From: Candidatus Delongbacteria bacterium
GTDB taxonomy: Bacteria > Delongbacteria > UBA4055
DNA: 14,844 bases
Assembly (NCBI GenBank): GCA_027858795.1
Contig: JAQICF010000217.1
Coordinates: 1 to 14,844 of the forward strand
Reading direction: 5' to 3'
This document shows positions 7,826-14,844 of this stretch, in pieces (position 1 is the stretch's first letter; every line of letters begins with the position of its first letter). The translations under genes were made by a program, and so were the position numbers. The notes beneath the pieces are model-generated. The model did not search any database, was not told the origin of the DNA, and saw only the letters and a program-made list of their open reading frames with translations.

Positions 7826-8500
7826 ATGGGTGCAGGAATAATTATAATGATCATTGTACTGCTGTTTTCAGTAGTATTTCATGAAGTTTCTCATGGAGTA
7901 ACAGCTTTTTATCTTGGTGATCCTACTGCGAAAAGAATGGGAAGACTTACTTTAAATCCTGTTCCGCATATTGATCCGATGATGACAGTTATGCTACCAT
8001 TGATGCTGGGATTATTATCAGGTTGGACAATAATGTTCGGAGGTGCTAAGCCGGTGCCGGTAAATCCTTTTAACTTCAAGAATATGAAAAGAGATATGGC
8101 TATCACAGCTGCTGCCGGTCCTCTTTCTAATCTTACTTTAATAATAGTTTCGATCATTTTATACAAACTGCTTTTATTTGTCGGACTTGATAGAATAGAT
8201 CCATACATCATTTTCGATCCAAGATCTCAAACTTATCTTGAGAGCTTTTTTTTCTATGCAGTTCTGATAAATACAGTTCTGATGGTATTCAATTTATTTC
8301 CAATACCTCCATTGGATGGCTCAAAGATCCTTATGGGATTTCTGAATCATGAACAAGCGGATAAATTTGAATCGGTCAGTAGATACGGGATAGGAATTCT
8401 AATTGGTTTGTTAGTATTAGGGAATATTTTTAATTTTTCAATATTTGGATTAGCCATATTTCCAGTGGCAGAATTTTTTATAAAAATATTATTTTTATAG
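7826..8500 (+). CDS. Site-2 protease family intramembrane zinc metalloprotease (M50)
   Basis: 224 residues, almost entirely hydrophobic helices. HEVSH (19-23) in the first membrane helix gives two zinc-binding His and the catalytic Glu. NLFPIPPLDGSKIL (156-169), with D164, supplies the third ligand. NPVPHIDP, GAKPVPVNP and AAAGPLSN are further hallmarks of the compact S2P branch. There is no PDZ domain, unlike RseP, and the length is typical of small S2P members that cleave membrane segments of regulators or remnant signal peptides. It starts 7 nt after the preceding stop with no clear ribosome binding site, which suggests translational coupling with the paralog pair upstream. The natural substrate cannot be read from the sequence; the neighbouring membrane proteins are candidates only by position. 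Confidence 0.93.
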   Translation: MGAGIIIMIIVLLFSVVFHEVSHGVTAFYLGDPTAKRMGRLTLNPVPHIDPMMTVMLPLMLGLLSGWTIMFGGAKPVPVNPFNFKNMKRDMAITAAAGPLSNLTLIIVSIILYKLLLFVGLDRIDPYIIFDPRSQTYLESFFFYAVLINTVLMVFNLFPIPPLDGSKILMGFLNHEQADKFESVSRYGIGILIGLLVLGNIFNFSIFGLAIFPVAEFFIKILFL

Positions 8501-8502
8501 CT

Positions 8503-8507
8503 GAGGT
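8503..8507 (+). promoter_or_regulatory. Ribosome binding site supporting a TTG start
   Basis: GAGGT lies 5 nt upstream of TTG at 8513. The protein from that codon begins MFFESHAHL, the normal N-terminus of TatD hydrolases with the HxH metal motif at residues 6-8. No in-frame ATG lies close enough to serve instead, so TTG is very likely the true start. Confidence 0.75.
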
Positions 8508-8512
8508 AAGAT

Positions 8513-9274
8513 TTGTTCTTCGAGTCACATGCACATCTATATTTTGAACATTATGATGAGGACAGGGACAAACTTATCAATGAATTATTTTCTTCAGAGA
8601 TAGATGGAATTATTAACGTTGGTGTCGATATTGCGACATCTTATAAATCTATAAAACTAGCAGAAAAATACGAAAAAATATATGCTGCTGTTGGCTTACA
8701 TCCTACTGACCTGAAAAGTAACTCTGATGATGATATTAAAGAACTCAGAGAACTCTTGAAGCATGATAAGGTTGTTGCACTAGGAGAAACAGGATTAGAT
8801 CTCTACTGGGACAAAGTGCCTTTAGAAACTCAGAGAAAGTATTTCATCAAACAACTTGAAGTTGCTCTTGTAGAGGATAGGCCGGTTATTATCCATAGTA
8901 GAGATGCAGAAATAGAAACTTTGAAAGTTATTAACGAAGTCTCAGATAAATACTCAGGTGTATTTCACTGTTATGCAGGATCTACGGAAACAGCTTTAAT
9001 GCTGATAGAAAAAGGATTTTACATTTCTTTCACTGGGAATATCACTTATAAGAATAATGACAGAGAAGAAGTTATCAAAGCGCTTCCACTGGACAAATTA
9101 TTGTTGGAAACAGACTCACCATTTTTAACACCGGTTCCTTTCAGAGGTAAGAGGAATGATCCATCTAAATTAAGATATATTGCCCAGAAAATAGCTGATC
9201 TGAAAAATGTCAGTATAGAAGAAGTTGCTCGGGTAACGTCAGAGAACACACGGAAATTGTTTCGGATCAATTAA
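8513..9274 (+). CDS. TatD-family metal-dependent hydrolase (DNase)
   Basis: 253 residues, the usual length for the family, folding as an amidohydrolase-type TIM barrel. The metal-binding residues are all present: HAH (6-8), E92 in ALGETGLD, H128 in VIIHSRDAE, H152 in GVFHCYAG and D201 in ETDSPFLTP. Family members are cytoplasmic Mg-dependent 3'-5' nucleases linked to DNA repair or quality control. A TatD/YcfH-type member fits, but I cannot say which subfamily, so no symbol is given. It uses a TTG start with a good ribosome binding site. It is the last gene of the cluster, 12 nt after the site-2 protease stop, and an AT-only inverted repeat follows the stop. Housekeeping enzymes of this kind often sit in operons of unrelated function, so co-transcription with the membrane genes may not imply a shared pathway. 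Confidence 0.95.
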   Translation: MFFESHAHLYFEHYDEDRDKLINELFSSEIDGIINVGVDIATSYKSIKLAEKYEKIYAAVGLHPTDLKSNSDDDIKELRELLKHDKVVALGETGLDLYWDKVPLETQRKYFIKQLEVALVEDRPVIIHSRDAEIETLKVINEVSDKYSGVFHCYAGSTETALMLIEKGFYISFTGNITYKNNDREEVIKALPLDKLLLETDSPFLTPVPFRGKRNDPSKLRYIAQKIADLKNVSIEEVARVTSENTRKLFRIN

Positions 9275-9275
9275 C

Positions 9276-9304
9276 AATTAATATTTATCATACAAATATT
9301 AATT
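9276..9304. repeat. Perfect 11-bp AT-only inverted repeat, possible terminator or operator
   Basis: AATTAATATTT (9276-9286) and AAATATTAATT (9294-9304) are exact reverse complements around ATCATAC. It begins 2 nt after the TatD stop and is followed by ATTTTTATTATATTT. That position fits a weak intrinsic terminator. An all-A/T stem would be unusually unstable, so an operator for the downstream gene (start 9327) is the alternative. Confidence 0.55.
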
Positions 9305-9326
9305 ATTTTTATTATATTTAAAAGAT

Positions 9327-9722
9327 ATGAAGCTGTGGATAGTGTTACATATTATATTAGTTTCAACGTTGTCTTTTTCTGAGATGAGAAACGATAAGCT
9401 AAACTATTTGAATAATACATTTATGTTCAAACCGATGATATTATCTGAAGCAAGTGATTTTAGTGTTCTTTTATTAAATAAAGTGGATTCATCAAATACA
9501 GTATTCTCTGTTAAGGAACAAGAGTATTTGTCGTCTTTTCAGGAGCAATTCAAAGATTATCCGATTATTCTATATTTAGATGATATTTATCAAAATTTTT
9601 ATCGGTACAGTAGTATTAACACAGTGTTATTTCAGAACGAAGATAATTTACTTAGTCTTTTATCAAATTATGATGTCAGCTGCAGTAAAATAAAACTATC
9701 GATCAAATACAATTTTAAATAA
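9327..9722 (+). CDS. Small secreted protein of unknown function
   Basis: 131 residues. MKLWIVLHIILVSTLSFSE looks like a signal peptide with cleavage near residue 18. The mature part (about 113 residues) is mixed polar/aromatic with a stretch of Ser, Asn, Leu, Phe and Tyr, one Cys (in VSCSK) and a basic C-terminus, IKLSIKYNFK. No motif or family is recognised. There is no strong ribosome binding site; only AAAAG precedes the ATG. It stands apart from the four-gene cluster (52 nt after the TatD stop, beyond the AT inverted repeat) and upstream of a decayed gene in a low-density stretch, so it could be a small genuine exported protein or itself a remnant. The signal peptide is what argues for a real gene. 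Confidence 0.5.
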   Translation: MKLWIVLHIILVSTLSFSEMRNDKLNYLNNTFMFKPMILSEASDFSVLLLNKVDSSNTVFSVKEQEYLSSFQEQFKDYPIILYLDDIYQNFYRYSSINTVLFQNEDNLLSLLSNYDVSCSKIKLSIKYNFK

Positions 9723-9851
9723 AATATATCCCGTTCATACCTTATTTTAAACATTTTATCACTGCTAAATTGTAGAATTTACAAAAATAATATAGTTTTC
9801 ATACTTTCTGATAGGTAAAAATTTAAAATATCAAATAGAAAGAGGGTGAAA

Positions 9852-10507
9852 ATGAAAAAAGTGATCTTGTTTGGCATTGTTGGAATGTTTTTGATCTTGA
9901 GGGGAAGTTTATTAAAGCAAAAAGATTGGAATTTTCTCCTGATATAATGGTAAAGTTATCAGATAATAGAATTGTTGCTTCAACCTGGAGTCAAAAATAC
10001 CAAGAAGATAATTCAATTGAGGTTAAAATAAACATCCTGCTTATGGATGAAAATTTTACTGAGATTAAAACAATTGATAAAATACATGAAATAGTCAACA
10101 ATAGTGTAGCCGTTGAATCTCAATTTTATCCTTTTATATGTGGTAATAATGAAGAACTTTATATTACATGGATAAGTACAGATGAATATAAAATAAATGT
10201 TTATCATTCTAATACAGGTGATAAAAAATATCAGATTAAAAAGGATTATAAAACATTTTATTACAGCGATATAGAAATGGATCGTATGAGTGAACAAAAT
10301 AAAGTAGATATGAAAAAAATCTATGGTAATATTAAAAAAAGAGCTATAAACGAAATTTTTATGGATAAATATAATAGATTATGGGTTTTGAGTACTAAGG
10401 AAAGAAATTCGGGTAATCTTTTAGATATGTATGCTGATATTTTTTTAGAAGGGATCTACCAGAACACTTTTCATTTTAAAGATCTTGTTTATATTGTAAG
10501 TATTTAG
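9852..10507 (+). pseudogene. Decayed secreted 6-bladed beta-propeller-like gene (signal peptide and body in different frames)
   Basis: A strong ribosome binding site (AGAGGGTG, 9841-9848) precedes ATG 9852 and a typical signal peptide, MKKVILFGIVGMFLIL, but this frame stops after 32 codons. The -1 frame is open across the same stretch and, from about 9890, reads FDLEGKFIKAKRLEFSPD, then MVKLSDNRIVASTW and so on to a stop at 10507 (about 205 residues). The body is strand-rich, with DxxG and NRLWVLSTKE-type segments like the blades of 6-bladed beta-propeller proteins common in this part of the tree, but it is short for the family (usually well over 300). The simplest reading is that a deletion joined the signal peptide to a mid-protein segment out of frame, with the 3' end also lost. 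The TTG at 9926 could in principle start a 193-residue protein, but it has no ribosome binding site and no signal peptide. Confidence 0.6.
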
Positions 10508-10584
10508 GTATAAATAAAATAAACAATTAATACAATTGCGACACAAACAGCTTCAAAAACAATTAGAGTTGTAAAATATGTTAA

Positions 10585-10629
10585 AATGTTGACATTAATC
10601 ATATTTTAATGTTGACATTAATCATATTT
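10585..10629 (+). repeat. Two tandem 22-bp direct repeats each holding a palindrome
   Basis: Positions 10585-10606 and 10608-10629 are identical 22-mers with a 23-bp period. Each begins with AATGTTGACATT, a near-perfect palindrome (AATGT, TG, ACATT), which looks like a protein binding site. Both copies contain TTGACA. The arrangement lies about 90-135 nt upstream of the C10 protease start, in the 213-nt gap where I see no gene. Confidence 0.75.
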
Positions 10630-10640
10630 ATAGGTATTTT
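10612..10640 (+). promoter_or_regulatory. Predicted sigma70-type promoter of the C10 protease gene
   Basis: TTGACA (10612-10617), a 17-nt spacer, then TATTTT (10635-10640). The -35 is a consensus match embedded in the second palindromic repeat, so a regulator binding that palindrome would compete directly with polymerase. The predicted transcript would begin near 10647, leaving a leader of about 74 nt. FCB bacteria often use a different promoter consensus, which lowers confidence. Confidence 0.45.
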
Positions 10641-10710
10641 GAAGTGTGCATAAAACCGTTTGTAAAGTTTGTGTATCAAAAGAAGAAGAAAATATAACGT
10701 AAATCATGTG

Positions 10711-10716
10711 AGGAGG
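10711..10716 (+). promoter_or_regulatory. Ribosome binding site for a GTG start
   Basis: A full AGGAGG lies 4 nt before GTG at 10721. The protein from that codon begins MKKIIVVLLVFVAMLSAA, a clear signal peptide, so GTG is favoured over any downstream ATG. Confidence 0.8.
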
Positions 10717-10720
10717 AAAA

Positions 10721-13700
10721 GTGAAAAAAATCATAGTTGTTTTACTCGTGTTCGTAGCTATGCTATCTGCAGCAATTGTAGAACAGGACCGGGCAAAGCA
10801 AGTTGCGGAGAATTACTACAAAAACTATGCACCAACTGCTGTAAAAGGCAATGAAGTGCAGAAAATTCTTACAAAAGAGTATCTTGGACAACCTACATGG
10901 TATGTTGTTCAATTTACAAAAGGATTCGTGATTGTGGCAGCAGAAGATAATGTAAGACCTATTCTTGGTTATTCTTTTACCAGCCCTATTGACGAAGATA
11001 TTTACAACATGAGTAACCCGTTTGTTAAAAGATTCAGCGCTTATGACAAGCAAATCGTTCATGTAATAAGAGAACAAAACATGATCGTACAAGACAAACA
11101 ACGAAGCTGGAAAGATATTGAGAATAATATATTCGCTCAATCATCTTCGAAATCGTCAAAAGGTCCATTGACACAGGATACATTCCATCAAGGTTATCCT
11201 TTCAATGATCAATGTCCAGGAGGAGCACTTGTAGGTTGTGTTGCTACTTCATTTACAGAGATAATGAGATATTGGGAAGGTCCTGCAATAGGTACGACTA
11301 CTCTTATTAACTCTGATACTCAAGGTGCTGTAACAGCAAGCTATAATATTCCTACATCAGAAAGAATTTATGATTGGACTCTTATGCAGGGATTGAGTGG
11401 AGGTGATTATGATACTCAGGAGAAAATTGACGAAATAGCAAAATTTAGTTTACATACTGGTGTTTCTGTTGATATGGACTGGGAAGTGGATGCTAGTGGA
11501 ACCCTTAACTCCTTAGCAGTAATTGTTGGAGATTGGGGATTTACTGATGCTGCTTTTCTAGATTATGGAACAATAACTGATTCTACAGTAGCAACTACTT
11601 TAATCCAAACAGAAATCAATGCTAATCGACCTTTAATGTGGGGTGGATATGGACCTGATGGTGGACATGCATTTGTTTTAGACGGATATGATGTAGATGC
11701 TATAAATAATAAGTACAAATATCACTTTCAATGGGGATGGGGTGGATCCTATAACGGTTGGTTCCAACTTAATGACCTTACTCCAGGAGTAAGTTCTTTT
11801 ACTGAAGGTCAAGATGCGTTTTATCAACTAGAAGTTGATGGATTTGCACAACTACGACCTTATCCTGAAAGTCTAGCGGCAACTCCAAATAGTTCAGGTG
11901 ATGTGACTCTGACTTGGAATGCTCCTAATATTCAAGCCGGAGATGGAACTTTGGTTGACTACGAAATTTACAAAGGTGGTGTTTTCCTAGCAGCAATAGG
12001 AGGTACTACAAGAACTTATATTGATCCTGCTTTACCTGAAGGGGATTATGAGTATGTAGTTAGAGCTATTTATACAAGTCCAGATGGAAGTTCGTTTCCT
12101 TCGAATATAGCTAATTGTAGCGTAGTTCCAAACCCGCTTTATCCTGCGCCGATAGCTTTTAATGCGACAAGTATTAGATATAACAGACAAAAAATTGATT
12201 TGACATGGACTAAACCATTTACAGGATCTTCTCTGTTCACAGATGGTTTTGAAGTTGGAAATGTTCAAGCATCTGATGTTGCTGGATGGATCCAAAGAGG
12301 CTCATTCCAGCTTGATGAACCAGGTATGGTATGGCATGAAGTAATTGGTAATGCTGATCCTGATGATCAAGGATTTGTATGTTCGGAAACTACTACACAC
12401 ACTGGAACTTATAGTATGTTGACGAATGATAATAACATAGGATCAGATTATTACTTTGCTTTTCCTGAAGATGCAATTACTTTAGGAGCAGGTAGTATGA
12501 TGACATTCTGGTATCTTCAGGAAGTAGCGGGTGCTACTCATCATTTCGTGCTTTATAACGGAGATTTTACAGAATCAGATCCTTCTCCTTTCATAACAGT
12601 AGTAGAAACAGCTCAGATGCCTGCAGTTGCTGGTTTAAATGTTTGGGCAGGACAGTATTATGTAGATTTATCAGCATATACTGGTACTTATTATGTAGGT
12701 ATCGTAAAAGAACAAACGGGTCTTTGTGCAAACAGATATGATGACTTCTTTATAGGTAGTGATACTTATCCTAATCCTGTTGAAGATCAACCTACTGAAT
12801 TTCAAATTATGAGAGATGGTTCTTTAATTGCTACTGTTCCTTGTACAGGAGTATTGCAAAGTTACATAGATACTGATTTTGCTGACGGTTGGAATTCGTA
12901 TTATGCACGAGCAGTATATCCAGGACCAAACTACTCGATTTCTGGTGCAACATCTTCTGCGTGGATGGATGCAAATCCAGTTCCAATTTATCTAGATGGT
13001 TCGTATAATGATGTAAATGCTGAAATTGATCTTGCTTGGTATGCTCCAGGTCACTATCCTCCACATTGGTTCGGATGGGAATTCGAAACAGATGATTGGT
13101 GGTATCTTGAATTTGCAGATAACGAAGTATACGCAGCCAGAACATTTTTCACAGCAGAAGCTATGGACATGAACTACCCTGTGTTCGTATCTGAAATAAC
13201 CTGTGCTTTCTACGAAGATGCTGGTGTTAACGATTGGGTAAGTGATCAATTCAGATACTCAATTGGTACCGGTTCAGGTAATACACCAAATGTTATTTAC
13301 ACATCAGGAACAATGACTGCACTTCCAGATGGAGAATTCATCGATTGGGTTCTTCCAGCTGAAATTGAGTTCAATGAACCTTGGTATGTAGAAGTTCAGT
13401 TCATAAATACAACATCAGCTACTCCAAGTCCAATGACATTAATTCATGAGGAAGGAAATGGTGTGGCTTGGAATTCAGTTTGGTGGTATTCAGGCGATGG
13501 TGGTGAATATGATGAAGGATGGTATGCGTATACTTATAACTCACCATATGGTTCTGAAGATTTTATGTTCTATTGCTATGGATATAACAATGAGCCAACT
13601 ATCACAAAAAATAGTACTCCTGTGGTAGATCCAAATTATAAACCTCAATCAATTGTTGAAAAAAAGACATTCAAGGGTAATGACTTTACAACATTAGATG

Positions 13701-14844
13701 CAGGAATTAGTCATGTTCAGCCTAAATATAAACCTCAAGTAATGCCTCTAAGTTCTAGTAAAGCTCTTGCTAGTTACAATATATATAGAGAGGGTGTTAA
13801 TATAGGTAACACTGCAAATAAGTTTTACTCAGATACAGCCCCTTTAGTATTTGATGCAACTTACTATGTAACTACTGTTTATACAGATCCTGTAGGTGAA
13901 TCTGGACCTTCGAATGAAGCTGTAGTTGGAGCTCCTGCAATTATTGAACCACCAGCTGCTATTGCTGAAACAGTTGCAGTGTCAAGTACTAAAGATGCTT
14001 CTTTTGACATTGGCAATTCAGGTATAGGTAACTTAGATTACACAGTTTCTTATGCTTATGAAGGATACTTATCAACTGTTGTAGGTGGTCTATTTCATGA
14101 GAATGATTTTTCTACATTCCCAGGAACAGGTTACACTACTGTAAACTTTGTTGATGGTGGTGGTGATGCATATATCGTTGGTAGTAGAGATATTGTTGTT
14201 GGATCATTAACATCAGGAACATTCGATACATCAATTGGTGCTAATGTATATCTTGACTTTGATCAAAATTTTGTTGCAAGTGCAAGCTCGATATCAGTTT
14301 CTTATTACAACGGTGGATCTTGGACTGAGATCTATACATCAACGGCATCAACTACGGCATCTCAGCATATTTCATTGCCTGATGGTTCAGTATCTACTCA
14401 ACTGAGATTTGAGGGAACTTTTGGAAGAGCTGGAGGACTTAATGGAAGTTGGACTATAGATAATATCTCAGTTACTGGAGATCAAATCATACCTTACACA
14501 TGGTTGTCATTAGCTAATCCAACTGGTACTGTTACTAGTGGTACCACTAACGCTATCAATTACACTTGTGATACAGATGGACTTATTTTAGACTCAGTGT
14601 ACGTTGCGAACGTTACAATTACATCAAATGATACAACAGCTTCACCTAATGTAATACCGTTCACATTAACTGTTGGTAGTGCTGGTGGTGAACCAATTAT
14701 TCCTGCGGTACCTGCAAATGTAGTAACAAGCATAGTAGGAACAGATCTAGTAATAGACTGGGATGATTCAGCTGATGCAACAGGATATGATGTTTATTCA
14801 TCAGATGATCCTTATGGAACATTCACTTTAGTTACTGGTGTTAC
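10721..14844 (+). CDS. Secreted C10 (streptopain-like) cysteine protease with large adhesin-type C-terminal region (3' partial)
   Basis: Open from GTG 10721 to the window edge (1374 codons, no stop). Order: signal peptide (1-18); Spi-type inhibitory propeptide (about 20-130, containing GFVIVAAEDNVRPILGYS); C10 catalytic domain (about 150-375). The active site looks complete: C173 in VGCVATS, H316 in GGHAFVLDGYD, and the WGWGG loop at 338-342, as in streptopain. Downstream are a fibronectin-III domain (about 385-470), then two further fibronectin-III-like folds and a choice-of-anchor/BACON-like fold. Each of these last three is interrupted by an inserted beta-sandwich (for example TDGFEVGNV...YDDFFIG at about 506-676). 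A further fibronectin-III begins at PAVPANVVTSIVG near the edge. Predicted role: a zymogen cysteine protease exported to the surface or medium, with modules for substrate or cell-surface binding. A C-terminal secretion tail like that of the first gene in the window would be expected beyond it. Its substrate is unknown. Confidence 0.93.
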   Translation, partial: MKKIIVVLLVFVAMLSAAIVEQDRAKQVAENYYKNYAPTAVKGNEVQKILTKEYLGQPTWYVVQFTKGFVIVAAEDNVRPILGYSFTSPIDEDIYNMSNPFVKRFSAYDKQIVHVIREQNMIVQDKQRSWKDIENNIFAQSSSKSSKGPLTQDTFHQGYPFNDQCPGGALVGCVATSFTEIMRYWEGPAIGTTTLINSDTQGAVTASYNIPTSERIYDWTLMQGLSGGDYDTQEKIDEIAKFSLHTGVSVDMDWEVDASGTLNSLAVIVGDWGFTDAAFLDYGTITDSTVATTLIQTEINANRPLMWGGYGPDGGHAFVLDGYDVDAINNKYKYHFQWGWGGSYNGWFQLNDLTPGVSSFTEGQDAFYQLEVDGFAQLRPYPESLAATPNSSGDVTLTWNAPNIQAGDGTLVDYEIYKGGVFLAAIGGTTRTYIDPALPEGDYEYVVRAIYTSPDGSSFPSNIANCSVVPNPLYPAPIAFNATSIRYNRQKIDLTWTKPFTGSSLFTDGFEVGNVQASDVAGWIQRGSFQLDEPGMVWHEVIGNADPDDQGFVCSETTTHTGTYSMLTNDNNIGSDYYFAFPEDAITLGAGSMMTFWYLQEVAGATHHFVLYNGDFTESDPSPFITVVETAQMPAVAGLNVWAGQYYVDLSAYTGTYYVGIVKEQTGLCANRYDDFFIGSDTYPNPVEDQPTEFQIMRDGSLIATVPCTGVLQSYIDTDFADGWNSYYARAVYPGPNYSISGATSSAWMDANPVPIYLDGSYNDVNAEIDLAWYAPGHYPPHWFGWEFETDDWWYLEFADNEVYAARTFFTAEAMDMNYPVFVSEITCAFYEDAGVNDWVSDQFRYSIGTGSGNTPNVIYTSGTMTALPDGEFIDWVLPAEIEFNEPWYVEVQFINTTSATPSPMTLIHEEGNGVAWNSVWWYSGDGGEYDEGWYAYTYNSPYGSEDFMFYCYGYNNEPTITKNSTPVVDPNYKPQSIVEKKTFKGNDFTTLDAGISHVQPKYKPQVMPLSSSKALASYNIYREGVNIGNTANKFYSDTAPLVFDATYYVTTVYTDPVGESGPSNEAVVGAPAIIEPPAAIAETVAVSSTKDASFDIGNSGIGNLDYTVSYAYEGYLSTVVGGLFHENDFSTFPGTGYTTVNFVDGGGDAYIVGSRDIVVGSLTSGTFDTSIGANVYLDFDQNFVASASSISVSYYNGGSWTEIYTSTASTTASQHISLPDGSVSTQLRFEGTFGRAGGLNGSWTIDNISVTGDQIIPYTWLSLANPTGTVTSGTTNAINYTCDTDGLILDSVYVANVTITSNDTTASPNVIPFTLTVGSAGGEPIIPAVPANVVTSIVGTDLVIDWDDSADATGYDVYSSDDPYGTFTLVTGV

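Noticed and set aside
9855..9902. Programmed -1 frameshift joining signal peptide to propeller body
   Set aside because: The A-run is in the wrong phase for a canonical slippery heptamer, GTTTTTG is a poor site, and the fused product would have a shortened signal peptide. Deletion is simpler.
10013..10297. - strand open frame inside the decayed propeller gene
   Set aside because: Low-complexity hydrophobic reading typical of an AT-rich antisense frame; no start signals.
10589..10594. First TTGACA as a second promoter -35
   Set aside because: At 17 bp downstream lies the second TTGACA, not a -10-like hexamer.
10585..10629. CRISPR-like repeat
   Set aside because: Only two copies with one base between them; no spacers and no cas genes.
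10669..10854. 61-residue + strand open frame
   Set aside because: It overlaps the promoter leader and the start of the C10 gene in another frame, with no domain or ribosome binding site; a shadow.
12831..13249. Overlapping - strand open frames opposite the C10 protein
   Set aside because: The + strand frame is continuous, with clear domain signal throughout; these are antisense shadows.

Overview
The window is AT-rich. Every gene lies on the + strand and most products look exported. Three features point to the Fibrobacterota-Chlorobiota-Bacteroidota (FCB) side of the bacterial tree, perhaps a candidate phylum such as Cloacimonadota or Delongbacteria. These are an M6-like protein ending in a FlgD/Por-type secretion tail, a streptopain-like (C10) protease carrying long fibronectin-III and jelly-roll modules, and a protein with an outer-membrane barrel domain. 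The phylum is inferred from protein style only and is not proven.

Layout. (1) 1-2655 is the 3' part of a secreted M6-like protein whose zinc-binding motif has been lost. (2) 2656-2746 is a gap holding two different palindromic repeats. (3) 2747-5791 encodes a signal-peptide protein that combines a HEXXH metalloprotease domain, a PD40 beta-propeller and a C-terminal outer-membrane barrel. (4) 5792-5955 is a gap holding a 69-bp double-hairpin repeat and a third hairpin just upstream of the next ribosome binding site. (5) 5956-9274 is a tight four-gene cluster (gaps of 6, 7 and 12 nt): two tandem paralogous membrane-associated proteins with a PGxGE(F/Y) motif, a site-2 protease (M50) and a TatD-family metal hydrolase that starts with TTG. 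An AT-only perfect inverted repeat directly follows the cluster. (6) 9275-10720 is a sparse zone with one small orphan secreted protein and what looks like a decayed beta-propeller gene (signal peptide and body in different frames). It ends in a promoter whose -35 box lies inside a duplicated palindrome. (7) 10721 to the window end is a very large C10 cysteine protease with an intact active site, followed by adhesin-type domains and still open at the edge.

Taken together the region looks like a cell-envelope and extracellular-proteolysis neighbourhood: two secreted peptidase-fold proteins, one predicted outer-membrane protease and one intramembrane protease. I see no rRNA, tRNA, CRISPR array, transposase, phage gene or recognisable defence system. 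I cannot claim a proven new system. The strongest leads are the protease-propeller-barrel fusion, the dead M6 domain, the tandem paralogs sharing a cluster with a site-2 protease, the interrupted domains of the C10 protein, and several unrelated palindromic elements confined to the two gaps at 2656-2746 and 5792-5955.
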